This document shows positions 23,650 through 35,600 of a stretch of 64,000 nucleotides of DNA, piece after piece. The position numbers were made by a program, and so were the translations under genes. The stretch spans positions 36,107,419 to 36,171,418 of the forward strand of contig OZ020486.1 in NCBI GenBank assembly GCA_963971405.1. The letters are read 5' to 3'. The notes below the pieces were generated by a model. The model searched no databases. It saw nothing but the letters and a program-made list of their open reading frames with translations, and had not been told where the DNA came from. Within the stretch, counting starts at the first letter, position 1. Every line of letters begins with the position of its first letter. The stretch comes from Psococerastis gibbosa (lineage: Eukaryota; Arthropoda; Insecta; Psocodea; Psocidae).

Positions 23650-23990
23650 TTAGACTAGGTGATTATGAATTAAAACAGTTTTGCTTAGTCCAAAAATTAA
23701 ATGGACTATCGGTTTCGACACTAAGCCATCTTCAGGTTGAACGTACTGTATATCGGAAACAAACTGACACTGTCGGCGCATGCGCTGCTCGTCGGGGGAC
23801 GGGTTAAGGTAGGTAGGTTCGTAAATTATATTGACATTTCGTAACACTGATTTTCTAATTTCAATGCTCTCCAAGCCGTCCAGCAACTTACCTTTGATGG
23901 CCAGATGAAGATCATTGAAATCAGAAAAACTGGACGAATGCATTAACTCTGGAAGGTAAACGACGACTCAGGCTCCTGCCTCCCCATGTA
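23650..23990 (-). mobile_element. Possible Penelope-like retroelement tail
   Basis: An open frame at 23650-23943 (minus) reads SDFNDLHLAIKGKLLDGLES, IEIRKSVLRN and INI-like IIYEPTYLNPSP, then QPEDGLVSKPIVHLIF. This cadence (DFxxLxxAxKGxLLxGLExIEI) resembles the end of GIY-YIG-bearing Penelope-like ORFs. It is only a resemblance by eye; the catalytic part is not seen. Confidence 0.35.
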
Positions 23991-24426
23991 CCTTTTGTGC
24001 TCCATTTTGATTGTTTTCTAAAAACATTTAAATCAAAATTCCCATTGTTTCTCTTGATTGTTAGATCGAGGAAGTTGATTGATTTAAGAAGAAATTAACT
24101 AATGTGCCAGATCTAATAGACGTTGGGGTCAGCAGAGAGCAGTGACAGCTGTTTGGCCGTCTCCGGCCTCTGCCCGAGGCAATCTGGTCTTGCCCCCCAC
24201 CCCCTCTATATATATATACGCCACTGTCTTGGTTAGCTCCCTAAGCTCGATAGTCAGTGACGTAGGTCCTCATTTAATAAAAATAACCCCATTAATTATA
24301 GGGTTATCAACTGTCCACTACTGCCATCTGGTCCTCGCACGATCGAAGACCTGCATGAATCAAACGGCAAAGCCGTCCAAGCTGCTAAATTTTGGGCAAC
24401 CCATTAAATGCGCGTTTCCCTGGACA

Positions 24427-24790
24427 CGCGAAGTAAGTAATTGAGTTTAAAATTGGCATTTATTTCTCGTATAAGAGTAGGCACAAATAATTGGGGGCGA
24501 AAAACGGCTCGTAAGTGAAGTATAGAGCAAGTAACCCCTTAAAGAACTTTGGCGGCAAAAAATTTTCTTGATATTTTAAATTGGCAATGATTTTTAAATG
24601 GAGCCATGTCGCGAAGTGAGTAACTGAGTTAAAAATTGGCATTTATTTCGCGTTTAAGAGTAGGCTCAAATAACTGGGCGCGAAAAACGGCTCGTAAGTA
24701 AGGCATAGAGCAGGTAACCCCTTAAAGAACATGAGCGGCACAATAGTTTCTTGACATATTAAATTGGCCCCGATTTTTAAATGGGTCACA
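24427..24790. repeat. 183-bp tandem duplication, two copies
   Basis: The copies start CGCGAAGTAAGTAATTGAGT (24427) and CGCGAAGTGAGTAACTGAGT (24610). They share AAATTGGCATTTATTTC, GCGAAAAACGGCTCGTAAGT and GAGCAAGTAACCCCTTAAAG (one base differing). Divergence is modest. No coding content is evident. Confidence 0.85.
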
Positions 24791-25799
24791 GAATATGCCT
24801 ATGATAAATAAAATAACAGCTTGGCGGCTGGGACACAATCGTAAAATTGAATTTCCATAACTGTGGATTTAATTTAGTAGATAGCACCATTTACGATAGA
24901 TTTGCTAAATAGCATCCCATGATGCGTTATACAATTATACATTCTTCACGTTCTTGTATATACAGTATAGACCTATGCCTAGTTAAAAAAAAGAATCAGT
25001 ATGGTGAATATAGAAGAGTCTTGAATTGAAAACATAATAATCACTGCCATAGTAGCATAATACAAGTAGTGTAATAATCTGTAGGAAATAAAAGATTTGA
25101 AGTTGATGATGGCTATTTTTCCAAATTGCACGAGGACTTTTCCTAAAATTGTGGTCGAGTATTTCAATGTTGTGTTAGTAATTGGGTAGCAATACAATTT
25201 GCGCGTTAAAATAATATGCGACAAAGGGGAGAGCATCAGCGCAGACTTCAATTGAATAAATTGGTTACAATTGCTAGAAATTGGAACGTAGCGCATTATT
25301 ATTTAATTTGATGTTTATGTATCCGCCCGCTAATTTAGGACTCCCCCATCAACTCATGAACCTGCGCAAGTTTGGTAAGACCGAAACTTTATCCCGCATA
25401 TACCATTTCATGGCCAATTTCTTGGGAGTTCCTGATGAATACGTGCCTCCTTATATATGACATCATGGTAGGCACGGATCTAGAATGAGACCAAGAAGGG
25501 GGCTAAGATTAAATACGAATAAAAAAGATGAATTGCAAAAAGTTGCCTATAAATATAATTAATGAATTAGGTTACGTTACTTTATTTAAATTGCGTTACG
25601 TTACGTTATTTGAATTGGCACCAAATTTTCAAAACTTACAAAAGTATTTTTATACTTTTTATCTGTTGATTGGTAGTAGAATTTTGTAGTTGTATGGTTA
25701 AAAATACAGTCTTATCTGGTGTAAAATCAGACCCTAATGGGGGCTATATCCCCCATTCTGGAAAATGTCAACAATTATTAAAAGTTATAAAGAAGCCGT

Positions 25800-25985
25800 A
25801 TAATCCGGGCTGATAGGCTGGGGTCGATCTGTAAACGTTCTTTCCAACATTTCATCAACATTTGCGGTTGACATCTTCAATGGCACTACATAGACTTTTA
25901 AGGTTTTATCTCGAAGGCTCACTGAGCTTTCAGTACGCTTTCAAATTTAACAAGGCCCATCAGCCCGGATTCAAGTGCTTCACGA
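25800..25985. mobile_element. MITE-C, long copy
   Basis: The ends ATCCGGGCTGATAGGC (left) and GCCCATCAGCCCGGAT followed by TCAAGTGCTTCA (right) are inverted repeats of each other and of the copy at 14915-15003. The interior of about 150 bases has no open frame. Confidence 0.75.
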
Positions 25986-26069
25986 TCTGACTTCGGCCAC
26001 GAAAGCAATTGTTATGACATTAAAAAAAAATATGGCTTGGCGCCATCAGACCATAGGCTATCTTTCATG

Positions 26070-26720
26070 GATGTTTTCCTATTTATACATAGTATAAGGG
26101 AAGATGGTCGAAATTTTCGATTTCGCGATTTCAGTGGATTTACACGTTTTGAGGTCCTAGGAAGCCATAAAAGTTCTTATCACGAAATGTCTGTCGGTCT
26201 GTCTGTCTGTTCGCCAATTTGTGGACAAACTACTAATTGGATTTTGATAACATTTTGCATGCAGCCATGCAGGTTCTCAAAAATTATATCTCGGGACCTG
26301 TATTTTTATTTTGGGTTAATGCAATTTTGAGGGGTTTTACTCCCCAAAAATTGGCAAAAATATTACTACTCAAAAACGCCTCCAACAATTTCCTTTAAAT
26401 TCACATTACCTACTTGTATATATAGTAATCATTATAAATGCAAACAAAATCTGATAAGTTGATAGTTTGGTCTTGGGGGCAAAAAATAAAAAAATTCAAT
26501 TTTCTTGAAATATTACTAAAAAAATAATTTTTCCGTGGAACCCTTCCGTCTTTCGAACTTCAGCTGGCATGTTTTAGGGGTTAAATAGAGTTACCAAACC
26601 AAATAGGCCTAGGTTGCTTTTCCACGAAAAAATTTGGTTTTGAATAAAACTGTTTTTAAAAGAAATTACATTATTAATTACAGTGTTGTGTAGTATTATA
26701 TTGGTCTGCCAATTCTTAAC
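26070..26720 (+). repeat. (GTCT)n dispersed element, copy
   Basis: It starts CTATTTATACATAGTATAAG, then GTCGAAATTTTCGATTTCGC, the core TGTCTGTCGGTCTGTCTGTC and TTTTGATAACATTTTGCATG. It ends near TATTGGTCTGCCAATTC. It is more diverged than the copies at 5325 and 44815. Confidence 0.8.
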
Positions 26721-27048
26721 TATGCAATCGCACCATTGACCAATTCTGTGCTTTGGGATACGGAAAGCCGAGGCAACCTAAATTCAACACTATAGGACAA
26801 TCATTTACCATGGAACCACCCATATTATCTATCTCGGTACCTATACTAAATTATAAATAGGAAAGCATGTACCGGTTCACTGGTACCAGTTCTTTAACTA
26901 CCTTTTTTTTGCATTGTGGGTTCACATACAGCCATGGTGGGTAGGTGGGGTTAAAATTCTACGTGGACTTCCCTTAGAAAGTCATATATAGCCTGGTAGG
27001 AGTCACTTTTAGAGATCATGTGGGTATAATTAAAAGGGAGGACTGTCA

Positions 27049-30000
27049 TTAGGGGAAGATGCGGTCAAGTAATTTGTTTCTAGCTATGGTGAATTCAGGG
27101 CATTCCAATATAACATGCTGCATTGTGCCTTCACTTTCCAGGCAATGGCTGCAGAGAGGAGAGTATGAGCCCCGTAGGGAATGATAGATATATGCCTCAG
27201 AGAGTCCATGGTTTGTCCTCAGTCGTGAGATGGTAGATAAATACATGCGGTGAGTTGGGCCAGACACATGAGCAGACCATTCGTTTTTAAGCGGTCGAGG
27301 TAGAATAGACCTATAGAAGGAGCCAGAAGTATTGGAATTAAAGTCATTTACCCAGAACTGGAAATGGTGTTGTTTTATGGTCTTATAAAATTCCTCTTTC
27401 GGGAGCAAAATAGCACTGTTCTCGCCAGTATTTGCTCCTTCTTTAGCCAGTGCATCTACCTGTTCATTCCCCTTAAGTCCGACGTGGGCCTTCACCCACA
27501 CAAAACGAACATTGATACCTCTTGATCGTAAATCAGTTAGAAGCACAAGAATTTTTACGATGAATGGGTTTTTTGCTCTATTTTCCATACTTTCGAGAAG
27601 CTGCAAGCAGCTCATAGAGTCTGAGAAAATAGCTACATTCCTACAGTCTGAAATTATCATGGTTTCTTTGCAATGTACCAGTGCTCTATATATCGCTTCT
27701 ACCTCAGCAGCGAAGCTGCTACAATGAGGTGGAAGCTTAAAGGCTTTACCGTAATATGTCGTGGCCACATAAAAGGCGCAGCCTGTGGCGGAAAGGGTGT
27801 GGGGGTGAGTATTTTGTTCTTTTGAGCCATCTGTGTAAACATGCAGGTAATTGTTATAATTAGTTTGGGACCATTCGGTAAATGTTTTACAGTATTCCCT
27901 ATCAGATATGTTATCTTCTCGCCGAAAATAGGTTACCGACACCTCCATTGCATACTCATCATACGGCAAGGAGTATTGGGGAAGATTTCTGTGGGTCCAC
28001 AGCAACTTCCAATCGACATGTTCCATTGTAAAGCTGTCAACCAACATGGGGCTGTTTCGCCCGGCGGGAGAGGTTAGTACAAAACCGGTTAATTCTGCCA
28101 ATTCGGGCAGCAAGCTACTTTGTCGCGCTCTTTGTTTCAGAAGGAACTTGTCAGACATAATAGCTCTGCGGTATCGGAGGGGTAGTTCTCCGGCTTCAGA
28201 CAGTAGGGCTACAATAGGGGTTGATTGTAACAGACCGAGACATGCACGGAGGCACCGGTTATGCAACCGGTCAACTTTGACTAAATGTACTTCACTCGCC
28301 TGGCCATAGAAAAAACCAGCGTAATCAATGATTGCCCGTATAGTGAGCCTGTAATACATTAGACATGTTGAGGGGTGAGCGCCCCAACGACAACTAGTTA
28401 TCATTTTAAGTATATTGTAATATTTTTCGCTTTTTGAAAGAACTAAGTCAATATGCTTCTTCCACGTCAGCGTCTTATCCAAGGTGAGACCCAAGAACTT
28501 TGCATCACTTTTAGCGGAAAAAGTCAAGCCAGATATCGATACACTGTCTCCTATGTTTTGGTTTCTCTTCCGGGTGAAGGGGACAACAAGTGATTTCTCC
28601 AGGGACAGCGCAAGACCCATGGTTATGAGCCAAATTTTGAGATCCGCTACAAACTGACTAAGGGCTGTCACACATTCATCTAGGCTGTTAGTTTCTACAT
28701 ACGCGCACACGTCGTCGGCGTATTCTATAATCCGGACGTTTCCGGGGGCAAGTTCGCTTAAATTTGCTACATAGATGGCGTACAGGCTAGGGCTTAAAAT
28801 TCCTCCCTGGGCCAAACCCTTCCACACGGGTCTTGGACCAAACATTTGTTGACCTACTCGCACAGAGACTTGTCGATAAAGGAGTGGTACTAGTCTACTA
28901 ATAAATGGTTCAGGGAAACCCACGGTACGTAATCGCTGGATCAGCATGGTCCAAGGTACCTCATCATAGGCACCCTTAAAATCAAGAAATAATGCTAACG
29001 TGATTTTACGCCGTTCTAGAGTACGGTGAATACCGCACACTAGTTTGCCCATGTTATCATAAACAGACCGACCTGAGCGGAAGCCACATTGGGAATCAGG
29101 TAGGATGTTATTGTGTTCTATCCACCATTGCATTCGGTTTTTTATTAGGCGCTCAAAGGTCTTGAGAACGCAGGATGTTAATGAGATGGGTCTGTAAGAG
29201 GACGCAATATTGCTTTTTTTTTCAGGTTTTAAGATGGGTATTACCGTGACCCTAGACCATTCAACTGGATAGTCAGCATTATTCCAAAATGTGTTAAAAA
29301 GTTTTAGGAGATGTAGCTTAAAAATGAGTGGCAGGTGAAATAGAATAGGGTATGTGATGAGGTCGGGGCCGGGGGCAGATCCCCCTTTATTCCGTAGAAC
29401 ACTATTGAACTCGGCTTGAGTAAAGGGTCTACTCAATGAATCATAGCCTATATTTGGGGGTGGCCCACCCGACAGTAAGAACTCTGTTGAATAAGAAACG
29501 GATGGAGAGGCATAATTATCTAAAAAATCCTCAACCCAGTCTCCAGGTACAGCAACGGGGTTTGGGTCATTCATATTTTTATTTATGCGTTTTAATATGT
29601 TCCAAATATCACGGACAGGCGTGGACCTATTAAGCTTCGCACAGTAATTTTTCCAAGACAGAGCCTTTGCGTCCTTAACAATGCGACGGAACTCATCATT
29701 TCGTTTGTGGTATAGATTATAGTATTCCTGATTGGGTACAAGTCTATATTTTTTGAAGGCCTGTTTCCGTAACAGAAACGCCCGTTCACAACAAGAGTTC
29801 CACCACACCGTACTTTTTGGATTGGGAGAAAAGGGTTTTGAGATAGGGAAAGTCGCATCACAAGAGTCAGTGATTTTTTGTAGAAATTCCTGATAAGAGT
29901 CAGAGGCTTGCACCAGATTATTCTCCAACAGGTGTTGCTGAAAGCTTTGCCAGTTAGCAGCATCTGTTTTCCAGCGGCGGGATGGGTAGATGGTGTAGGG

Positions 30001-30699
30001 TTCATATTGAATGTAATTTGATGTAAATTTAATACGGAAATGGTCTGACCCGAGACTCTCATCTAGCACTTGCCAGGAAAATAATGGAGCAAGTTCTGCA
30101 GAAAGTAATGTCAGGTCAATGGCCGAAAACGAAGTGGAATTTCTGCGATTAACTAGTGTTGGGCTACCGTTGTTCAGAAAGGCTAAATTATTTTTATCTA
30201 GGGCATGAACAAAGTTAACTCCTTTACTTGTGGTCACAGTTGAACCAAAACACGCATGATGTAAATTTTAATCCCCAGCATGAATGACTGGTCCTGCGGG
30301 TACTGAGGAGAAGAATTTTTCCTACTCTTGTCTGCTTACATTATTCCTATCACAATTATATATACAAACTAGATTTAGCGTTGTACTAGTACCAGGCAGC
30401 GATATTTGAGCACCCACCACTTGACTGTTGGCAGGTTTATGGATAGAATGGGTTATGTTCATGTATGGTATGGTTTTGCGAATAATCAGGGCCGATCCTC
30501 CAAAGCCGTCTGCCCTGTCATCCCGCAGGATGTCATATTGTCTATAAGAGATATTACGTTTTGGGCTAAGCCAAGTCTCACTGATAAACGCTATGTCAAT
30601 GTGCTGGTCCAGCAAAGCTTGCTCAACTTCATCCTTTCTGTTCCATAGAGAACGTGCATAAAATTGTAGGCAAGTCAGTGGGAATTTAGTCATAAGCAT
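27049..30699 (-). CDS. LINE ORF2: endonuclease, reverse transcriptase, RNase H (two in-frame stops)
   Basis: A single reading frame of 1,217 codons. The N-terminal endonuclease (APE type) opens LQFYARSLWNRKDEVEQA and IDIAFISETWL. The reverse transcriptase has SAPGPDLITYPILFHLP, FRSGRSVYDN, LALFLDFKGAYDEVPW, GLAQGGILSPSLYAIYV and the catalytic box EYADDVCAY. RNase H has YTDGSK, AAEVEAIYRAL, FSDSMSCLQ and HVGLKGNEQVDALAKEGA. A CSHCLESEGTMQHVILECP finger ends the protein. TAG at 30322-30324 and TAA at 30268-30270 interrupt the endonuclease. The latter falls where the conserved GDFN motif should be (AGD-stop-NLHHACFG). The protein is therefore not made whole unless stops are read through. Confidence 0.9.
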
Positions 30700-30972
30700 T
30701 AGTTAAAAATACCAAAAATACCTCTTGACTGTTACCAGGCACACGTACACATACGTGCATAGGCCTATATGCACACAAACAGACACCCATATATGCACAT
30801 GCACAGGCACATGCATACGCATGCATGCCGCATACATACCCTGATATGCAAAGGGCATAAATGTATATACATAAATATATACATTTCGTAATTTTTATGC
30901 AGATAGATGTAGTAATTATACGCAGTTAACGTAATTTATTTAAAATAGCAGTACGTATGGTACAAACAGATT
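30700..30972 (-). other. LINE inter-ORF spacer with simple-sequence tract
   Basis: Between ORF1 stop and ORF2 start. It holds alternating purine-pyrimidine sequence such as ACATACGTGCATAGGCC and CACATGCATACGCATGCATG. The spacer could carry the ORF2 translation-restart signal; I see no specific motif. Confidence 0.5.
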
Positions 30973-32493
30973 CTAATTACCAAACCTGAGAGAGCCATTG
31001 CTGATACTATCAGCGACGGCTGCACGTATTGTCTCATCATTTAATTCACAAGCCATATCCAATTTTTCTATAAAATTAATGACTTTCATGGCGAATTCGC
31101 AAATTTTTTCTTTGTCAGTCCCAGGCTGGCTGAGAGTATTTTCAGCGCCTCTAGTAATCCCCTCCCTTTCAGCGTGATTAGCTGAGTTGCTTAAATTTAT
31201 GTAGCCACCAGGGACCTGGCGTTCTTTATAGTTATAAAAAACCTCTAGGGGAATCTTCATGCCAGGTGAAATTGGGGAGGTAGGCTTCCTTTTCTTTGGC
31301 CTAATATCCCTATTAGGCCTAGGTGACGGTTCAAGTTGGCCCTGAGGTCTCATTCTAGGTTGGGCTGAGGGAGTCCTTAAATAGCTGGGGTTAGCTCTTG
31401 TCAGGGGCGGAAACTGAGTGATATTGGCACTGTTAGTGTTTGACGAAAAATTTACTACTTTTTGCGCGTAAGACTGTGCCCCAATGGCCTGTTTGGCTTC
31501 CCTATAACTGACGTTTGATTGCGCCATCAATTCTTTAATGTTTTTTTCACTATCAAACTTCTTGCAAAGTGTCTTATCATTTGGTTTGTGAACTTGTTTA
31601 CAATTAATACAATGGGGTGGCTCAGAGTCACATTTACCCTTATCATGATCTTCATTCAAAGCCCCCGAACACCGCTCACAGATTTGCTTCCCTTTGCAAT
31701 TGCTTATTATATGCCCAAACCGGAAACAGCCCCTGCATTGGACGGTATTCTGGATGAAGGGTTGCACTTTGCACACCACGTACATAATACGAACTTTGTC
31801 AGGTAGGTGTTGCCCCCTTATAGTAAACATAACTGAGGTTGTTGGGACTCGGCTAACTGTCCCATCCTTCTGTACTTCACGTCGAGTCATTCTATCTAAC
31901 TGTAGAATTTCGGGTTTACCATACATTCCTATACATTCCATATTTTCCATAATTTCCTCTTTTGTGAGGGACGGATCTACCCCTCTAATAACTCCTTTCC
32001 TTCGAGTTAAATGTATAGGGATGTACGCACGAAATTTGCAAGCAATTAATTTAGTGCTGCTAATTAAATTGTTAGCATTGGTTAAGTTAACCAGGGTAAC
32101 TATAACCCTATTCCTTCCGGTTTTCTGAATACCAATCACCCCAGGTGCAACTGGAAGGTCTAAATTATTAAGAAGCTTACCTACTGTCATGGGGTGAAGG
32201 CGCCCCACTCCACGGGATTCACTGTCCCAGCTCTCAACAACTACAGAATAGGGACTGCTGTCAGATAAACAATACGTATGCTGTATGTTACTCACGCTTT
32301 TATCGGTACCCAAACCCTTATTGCTATTTGCTACCTGATCGGCGATAGAGCTAATGCCTATGCCTAGTGTTGTTTCCATCTGCTGAGGAGGACTGGGCAG
32401 TCCCCCTCCCCCTGACTCCGATTTATCCTCATCCTGATGCTCATGCGTATCCTCAAAAAAAGGGGGGAATTTCCCCCCACTTGTGACACTCAT
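30973..32493 (-). CDS. LINE ORF1: nucleic-acid-binding protein with CCHC knuckles
   Basis: 506 codons, uninterrupted, starting MSVTSGGKFPPFFEDTHEH at 32493. An acidic, Gly/Pro-rich N-terminus is followed by an RRM-like/gag-like core (RLHPMTVGKLLNNLDLPVAP, VIGIQKTGRNRVIVTLVNL). Cysteine motifs follow: CRGCFRFGHIISNC (classical CX2CX4HX4C), CERCSGALNEDHDKGKC and CINCKQVHKPNDKTLC. The C-terminal third is basic and proline-rich (RPNRDIRPKKRKPTSPISPG). In this family ORF1 coats the LINE RNA and brings it to the nucleus. Intact length supports recent activity. Confidence 0.88.
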   Translation of the reverse strand: MSVTSGGKFPPFFEDTHEHQDEDKSESGGGGLPSPPQQMETTLGIGISSIADQVANSNKGLGTDKSVSNIQHTYCLSDSSPYSVVVESWDSESRGVGRLHPMTVGKLLNNLDLPVAPGVIGIQKTGRNRVIVTLVNLTNANNLISSTKLIACKFRAYIPIHLTRRKGVIRGVDPSLTKEEIMENMECIGMYGKPEILQLDRMTRREVQKDGTVSRVPTTSVMFTIRGQHLPDKVRIMYVVCKVQPFIQNTVQCRGCFRFGHIISNCKGKQICERCSGALNEDHDKGKCDSEPPHCINCKQVHKPNDKTLCKKFDSEKNIKELMAQSNVSYREAKQAIGAQSYAQKVVNFSSNTNSANITQFPPLTRANPSYLRTPSAQPRMRPQGQLEPSPRPNRDIRPKKRKPTSPISPGMKIPLEVFYNYKERQVPGGYINLSNSANHAEREGITRGAENTLSQPGTDKEKICEFAMKVINFIEKLDMACELNDETIRAAVADSISNGSLRFGN

Positions 32494-32650
32494 ACCCTCT
32501 CACTTATTATGCACTAGGAACGTGAAAGGTTGAAAAAACGCAAAAAAAAGCAGGGTCCAACCGCACAAACCCAATAAACACACCGCACACCGGTTTTCAC
32601 TTGCTCAACAACTAATAGGTTAGGTGTTGTCGCTAGCGCGTCCCGACACG

Positions 32651-34440
32651 GTAACTACCTTTAACTTTAACTACCATCTTCAGAGGTGTTATCTATAAGA
32701 TGGTAATGTGACACAATAATACTAGCCGAACCACAAAAACTATCAATAATATTGTAAAATACATTAGCGCCATTTTTGGGATTCGACCCACATATTACAG
32801 CGAATATTTCTATAGGAAAGTTGTCCATTGTAAAATCTCGTGTATTTCGCGTATTTCTACAATATAAACCCAGGGATTTTATGGGCATCGACAACGACGT
32901 TTCCCCAAGGATCCACATGGGTGGGCCAACCAATTTTTCAGGCTAATCACTGTCCAGTAACCTTCTGTTACAAATTAAACCGTTCAAGGTTTGTCTAGTG
33001 AAGTGATTTGTGAGATTGTGACTAATTCTCAATCAATTTTTTAACGCATTGGTATAATTTGAAATGCTCCCTAGGTTTGGCTTGAGTTCACTGCAGAAGA
33101 GGTATCAAAAACCTTTCCATTTACTGATACACAACGCGCTATGCAATACGTAACTACGTATATGCGTACCGCATGTACGTACATAAGTGCAACACTTACT
33201 GATAAGATGACATTTACAATATTTCAGTTTCTGCGGTTTACGAATAAAAGAATTCATTCCTATTAAGAACTGAATCTAACTTCTGTATATAATAGGCTAG
33301 CACAATATAATAATATTTTAAAATATTACATAATACAGTGAAATACAGTAATCCAATGAAATCGAAAGGAGTTTATGGATGAACTGAATGAGGACGCAGG
33401 AGCTCGAACGTTCCAAGAGCTAAAGAGGAAGGCGCAGAACCGAGAGAGATGAAGGATGATATGCAGGGAGCTGCTGCCAGCCAATCGATGAGATTGTGAT
33501 CACAGAAGAAAAAGTCCGGCACAAGGTATAACGTATCTGCCAGTGGCTGAAGCCACCCTGAATCTGTTGCACCCGAACCACCCATCTTTAGCTCGCCCGA
33601 ATTGCCAGTGATTACTAACATTGAGCACTAACACCCTCTCATCAACAGCAATGGAGGGTATGGCGAAAGAAGGTTCGTGATGAATGAAGGAATATATTTG
33701 AGGGGGCCGAGACTCTTCATAATTTATGGACCAGTGAGAAAATGCCCCCCCCCCCCCGAGCAGTTGATGCAGTTCACTGTAAACTAAGACCTGTAACATA
33801 CCTCGGAAGGAGGGGGGGTTGAGGTCTCCCCCGAGGAATATATTAAAAAACAGGAGCGAAAAAGTAGGTATATGATTTTTACGCATTTCACATGCGTTCT
33901 TTTCTGGATAAGCCACTGACTGCTGCTGTGTCATAGAATATGCTTTATGTACCTAAGACTACAAATTCGCTATACATAAATTTAAACCAGAGCATTTTTT
34001 ATTTCGGTTTTATGCTCGTGTTATAACATAGAAACACTTAATGCGCGCTGCACGTGTGAGGGGGTCCGGGGATTAGTCGGATTTTAAGCATTACAAGGTA
34101 TTGTTTTTCAGAAAAACCGGTTTTAATTTAGGTGATGACGGACACAGGGACCACGATTCTTTGGTTCCCAGTTGCCTCCCCACTTCTGTCGACGGCCCCA
34201 CCACTGTTTTCCATACTATTAATCCTAATACTGGCAGAGGGATTCCAAATTCTAATTATCTGCCAATCAATTTTCCCTCTCCTCCCCAGAAGAAGAAAAA
34301 TACCCCTTAAAGATCTACATTTCTCAAAATTTGGAACCCCAAAACGGCATAGCCTGTTTTTAATTTTCATTCGAATTTTAACTGTTAATGCATAGGCCTA
34401 CACTACATAGCAGGTTATGGTCATTATAATTTACGGTATA
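32651..34440. other. Intergenic, no gene recognised
   Basis: Short open frames on both strands (33373-33934 minus, 34101-34395 plus) lack family motifs. They include a poly-C/G patch at 33745-33757. I read them as chance frames. Confidence 0.45.
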
Positions 34441-34499
34441 GGTAGGTACTCATGTGTTGCGACTATGTTGCTAGCCGTGAAACCGAAGTTGGGTAGAAG

Positions 34500-34965
34500 T
34501 GCATAAAGCTTGTCTTCTGTGAATGGACTTGACTGGTTTTAACTGCCGCTGCTGGTGGTGTTAGGGGAGACCGCAGAGCCGTTACGCTCGTATTCATCAT
34601 TAACTAAATGACTGTCAGTGTGGTTAAATCATTCAAAGTTTCGCAGAGAGAAATATAAATCGTAAGTAAAGAAAGCTTATTTTTGTATTGGTCTATATTG
34701 TACTGCATGCTGCAGATCTGACTGGTTCTAACTGCGTCACGCTCGGACCTCCCCTGCTGATGGAGTTAGGGGCAGCAACGGTCGTATTGCTAAATGACTG
34801 TCAGTGTGGTTAACTCAATTCAAAGATTCGTTAAGAAAAATGAATCGTAAATACAGTAAGCTTGTATTCGTTTAAACTTTAAGACGATATCTAAATTATA
34901 CTGTGGATTTGAGTGGTTCTAACGGCTTCAAGATTGGACCGCTACTGAAGAATTTAGGAGACCAT
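34500..34965. repeat. About 190-bp tandem repeat, 2.3 copies
   Basis: GACTGGTTTTAACTG (34529), GACTGGTTCTAACTG (34720) and GAGTGGTTCTAACGG (34910) are spaced about 190 bases apart. AAATGACTGTCAGTGTGGTT recurs at 34606 and 34792, and AAGCTTGT/AAGCTTAT follows in each unit. The third copy is truncated by the fold-back element that follows. Confidence 0.8.
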
Positions 34966-34985
34966 TTCAACGGATTTACAGCAGC

Positions 34986-35357
34986 AGCACATTTGGGATT
35001 AACACAATACCGGGGTTTATTCAATTTGTTTTAAACAAATGAGAGCAAAATGCGCGGGAAATTCAAATTGATAAATTAATCCTCGGCTATATTTTTGTTT
35101 GATGATGTTTTCAATTTTTTCTCCCTTAGACACATTAATTAAAATTCTTATTATAGATCAAAAATCTACCTGTTTATTTTAATGTTTATTAGTATTTCCG
35201 TCAATTATAAACCAATGCCATCATTCTCTTGTATTCGAGTAATGTAATAATTTGAATTTCCCGCGCATATTTGAACACAGTCACGTGACACCTTACCAAT
35301 GCGGTATTTAAAAAAAACGGTATTATATACATCCCGGTATTATATTAATCCCAAATC
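34986..35357. mobile_element. Fold-back MITE-F
   Basis: The left end TTTGGGATTAACACAATACC + GGGG pairs with the right end CCGGTATTATATTAATCCCA + AATC. A second inner pair, GCGCGGGAAATTCAAATT and AATTTGAATTTCCCGCGC, lies inside. The length is about 370 bases, with no open frame. Confidence 0.8.
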
Positions 35358-35369
35358 ACCACAATAGGG

Positions 35370-35600
35370 CTTCATGAACAAAAAGTGGTTTTTACGAAAC
35401 ATCTGTCTGTCGGTTCATCGATTTATGGGCAAAGTACTCGGTGGATTTTGACGAAATTTGGCGTGTAGGTTCACAAAAACCATGTCTCGGGACGATTTTT
35501 TTTAATTTGCGGCAACTCAAGTTTGAGGGGCTTAACCCTTCAAAAACTCCAACAAAACGACTAAAAACTTGTTTTGTCAACATCGGTAGGGGAAGGGGGC
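35370..35600 (+). repeat. (GTCT)n element, internal fragment
   Basis: TTTTACGAAACATCTGTCTG, TTTTGACGAAATTTGGCGTG and TTTGAGGGGCTTAACCCTTC match the middle of the dispersed element. The left block is missing, because the copy abuts MITE-F. Confidence 0.7.

Larger units (their letters stand above)
26905..32650 (-). mobile_element. Near-complete I-group LINE with two ORFs
   Basis: On the minus strand the order is: a 5' leader (about 32650-32494), ORF1 (32493-30973), a spacer of about 270 bases, ORF2 (30699-27049) and a short 3' UTR ending in an A-run near 26905-26915. ORF1 has CCHC knuckles. ORF2 has endonuclease, reverse transcriptase and RNase H. RNase H together with a zinc-knuckle ORF1 points to the I/Nimb/R1 group. 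The body is open except for two in-frame stops, so the insertion is young. The outer ends are estimates; I could not fix a target duplication. It sits between the receptor and ebony genes. Confidence 0.85.

Noticed and set aside
30406-30648. Short plus-strand frames within 27049-32493
   Set aside because: They lie opposite the LINE ORFs and have no motifs; they are shadows.
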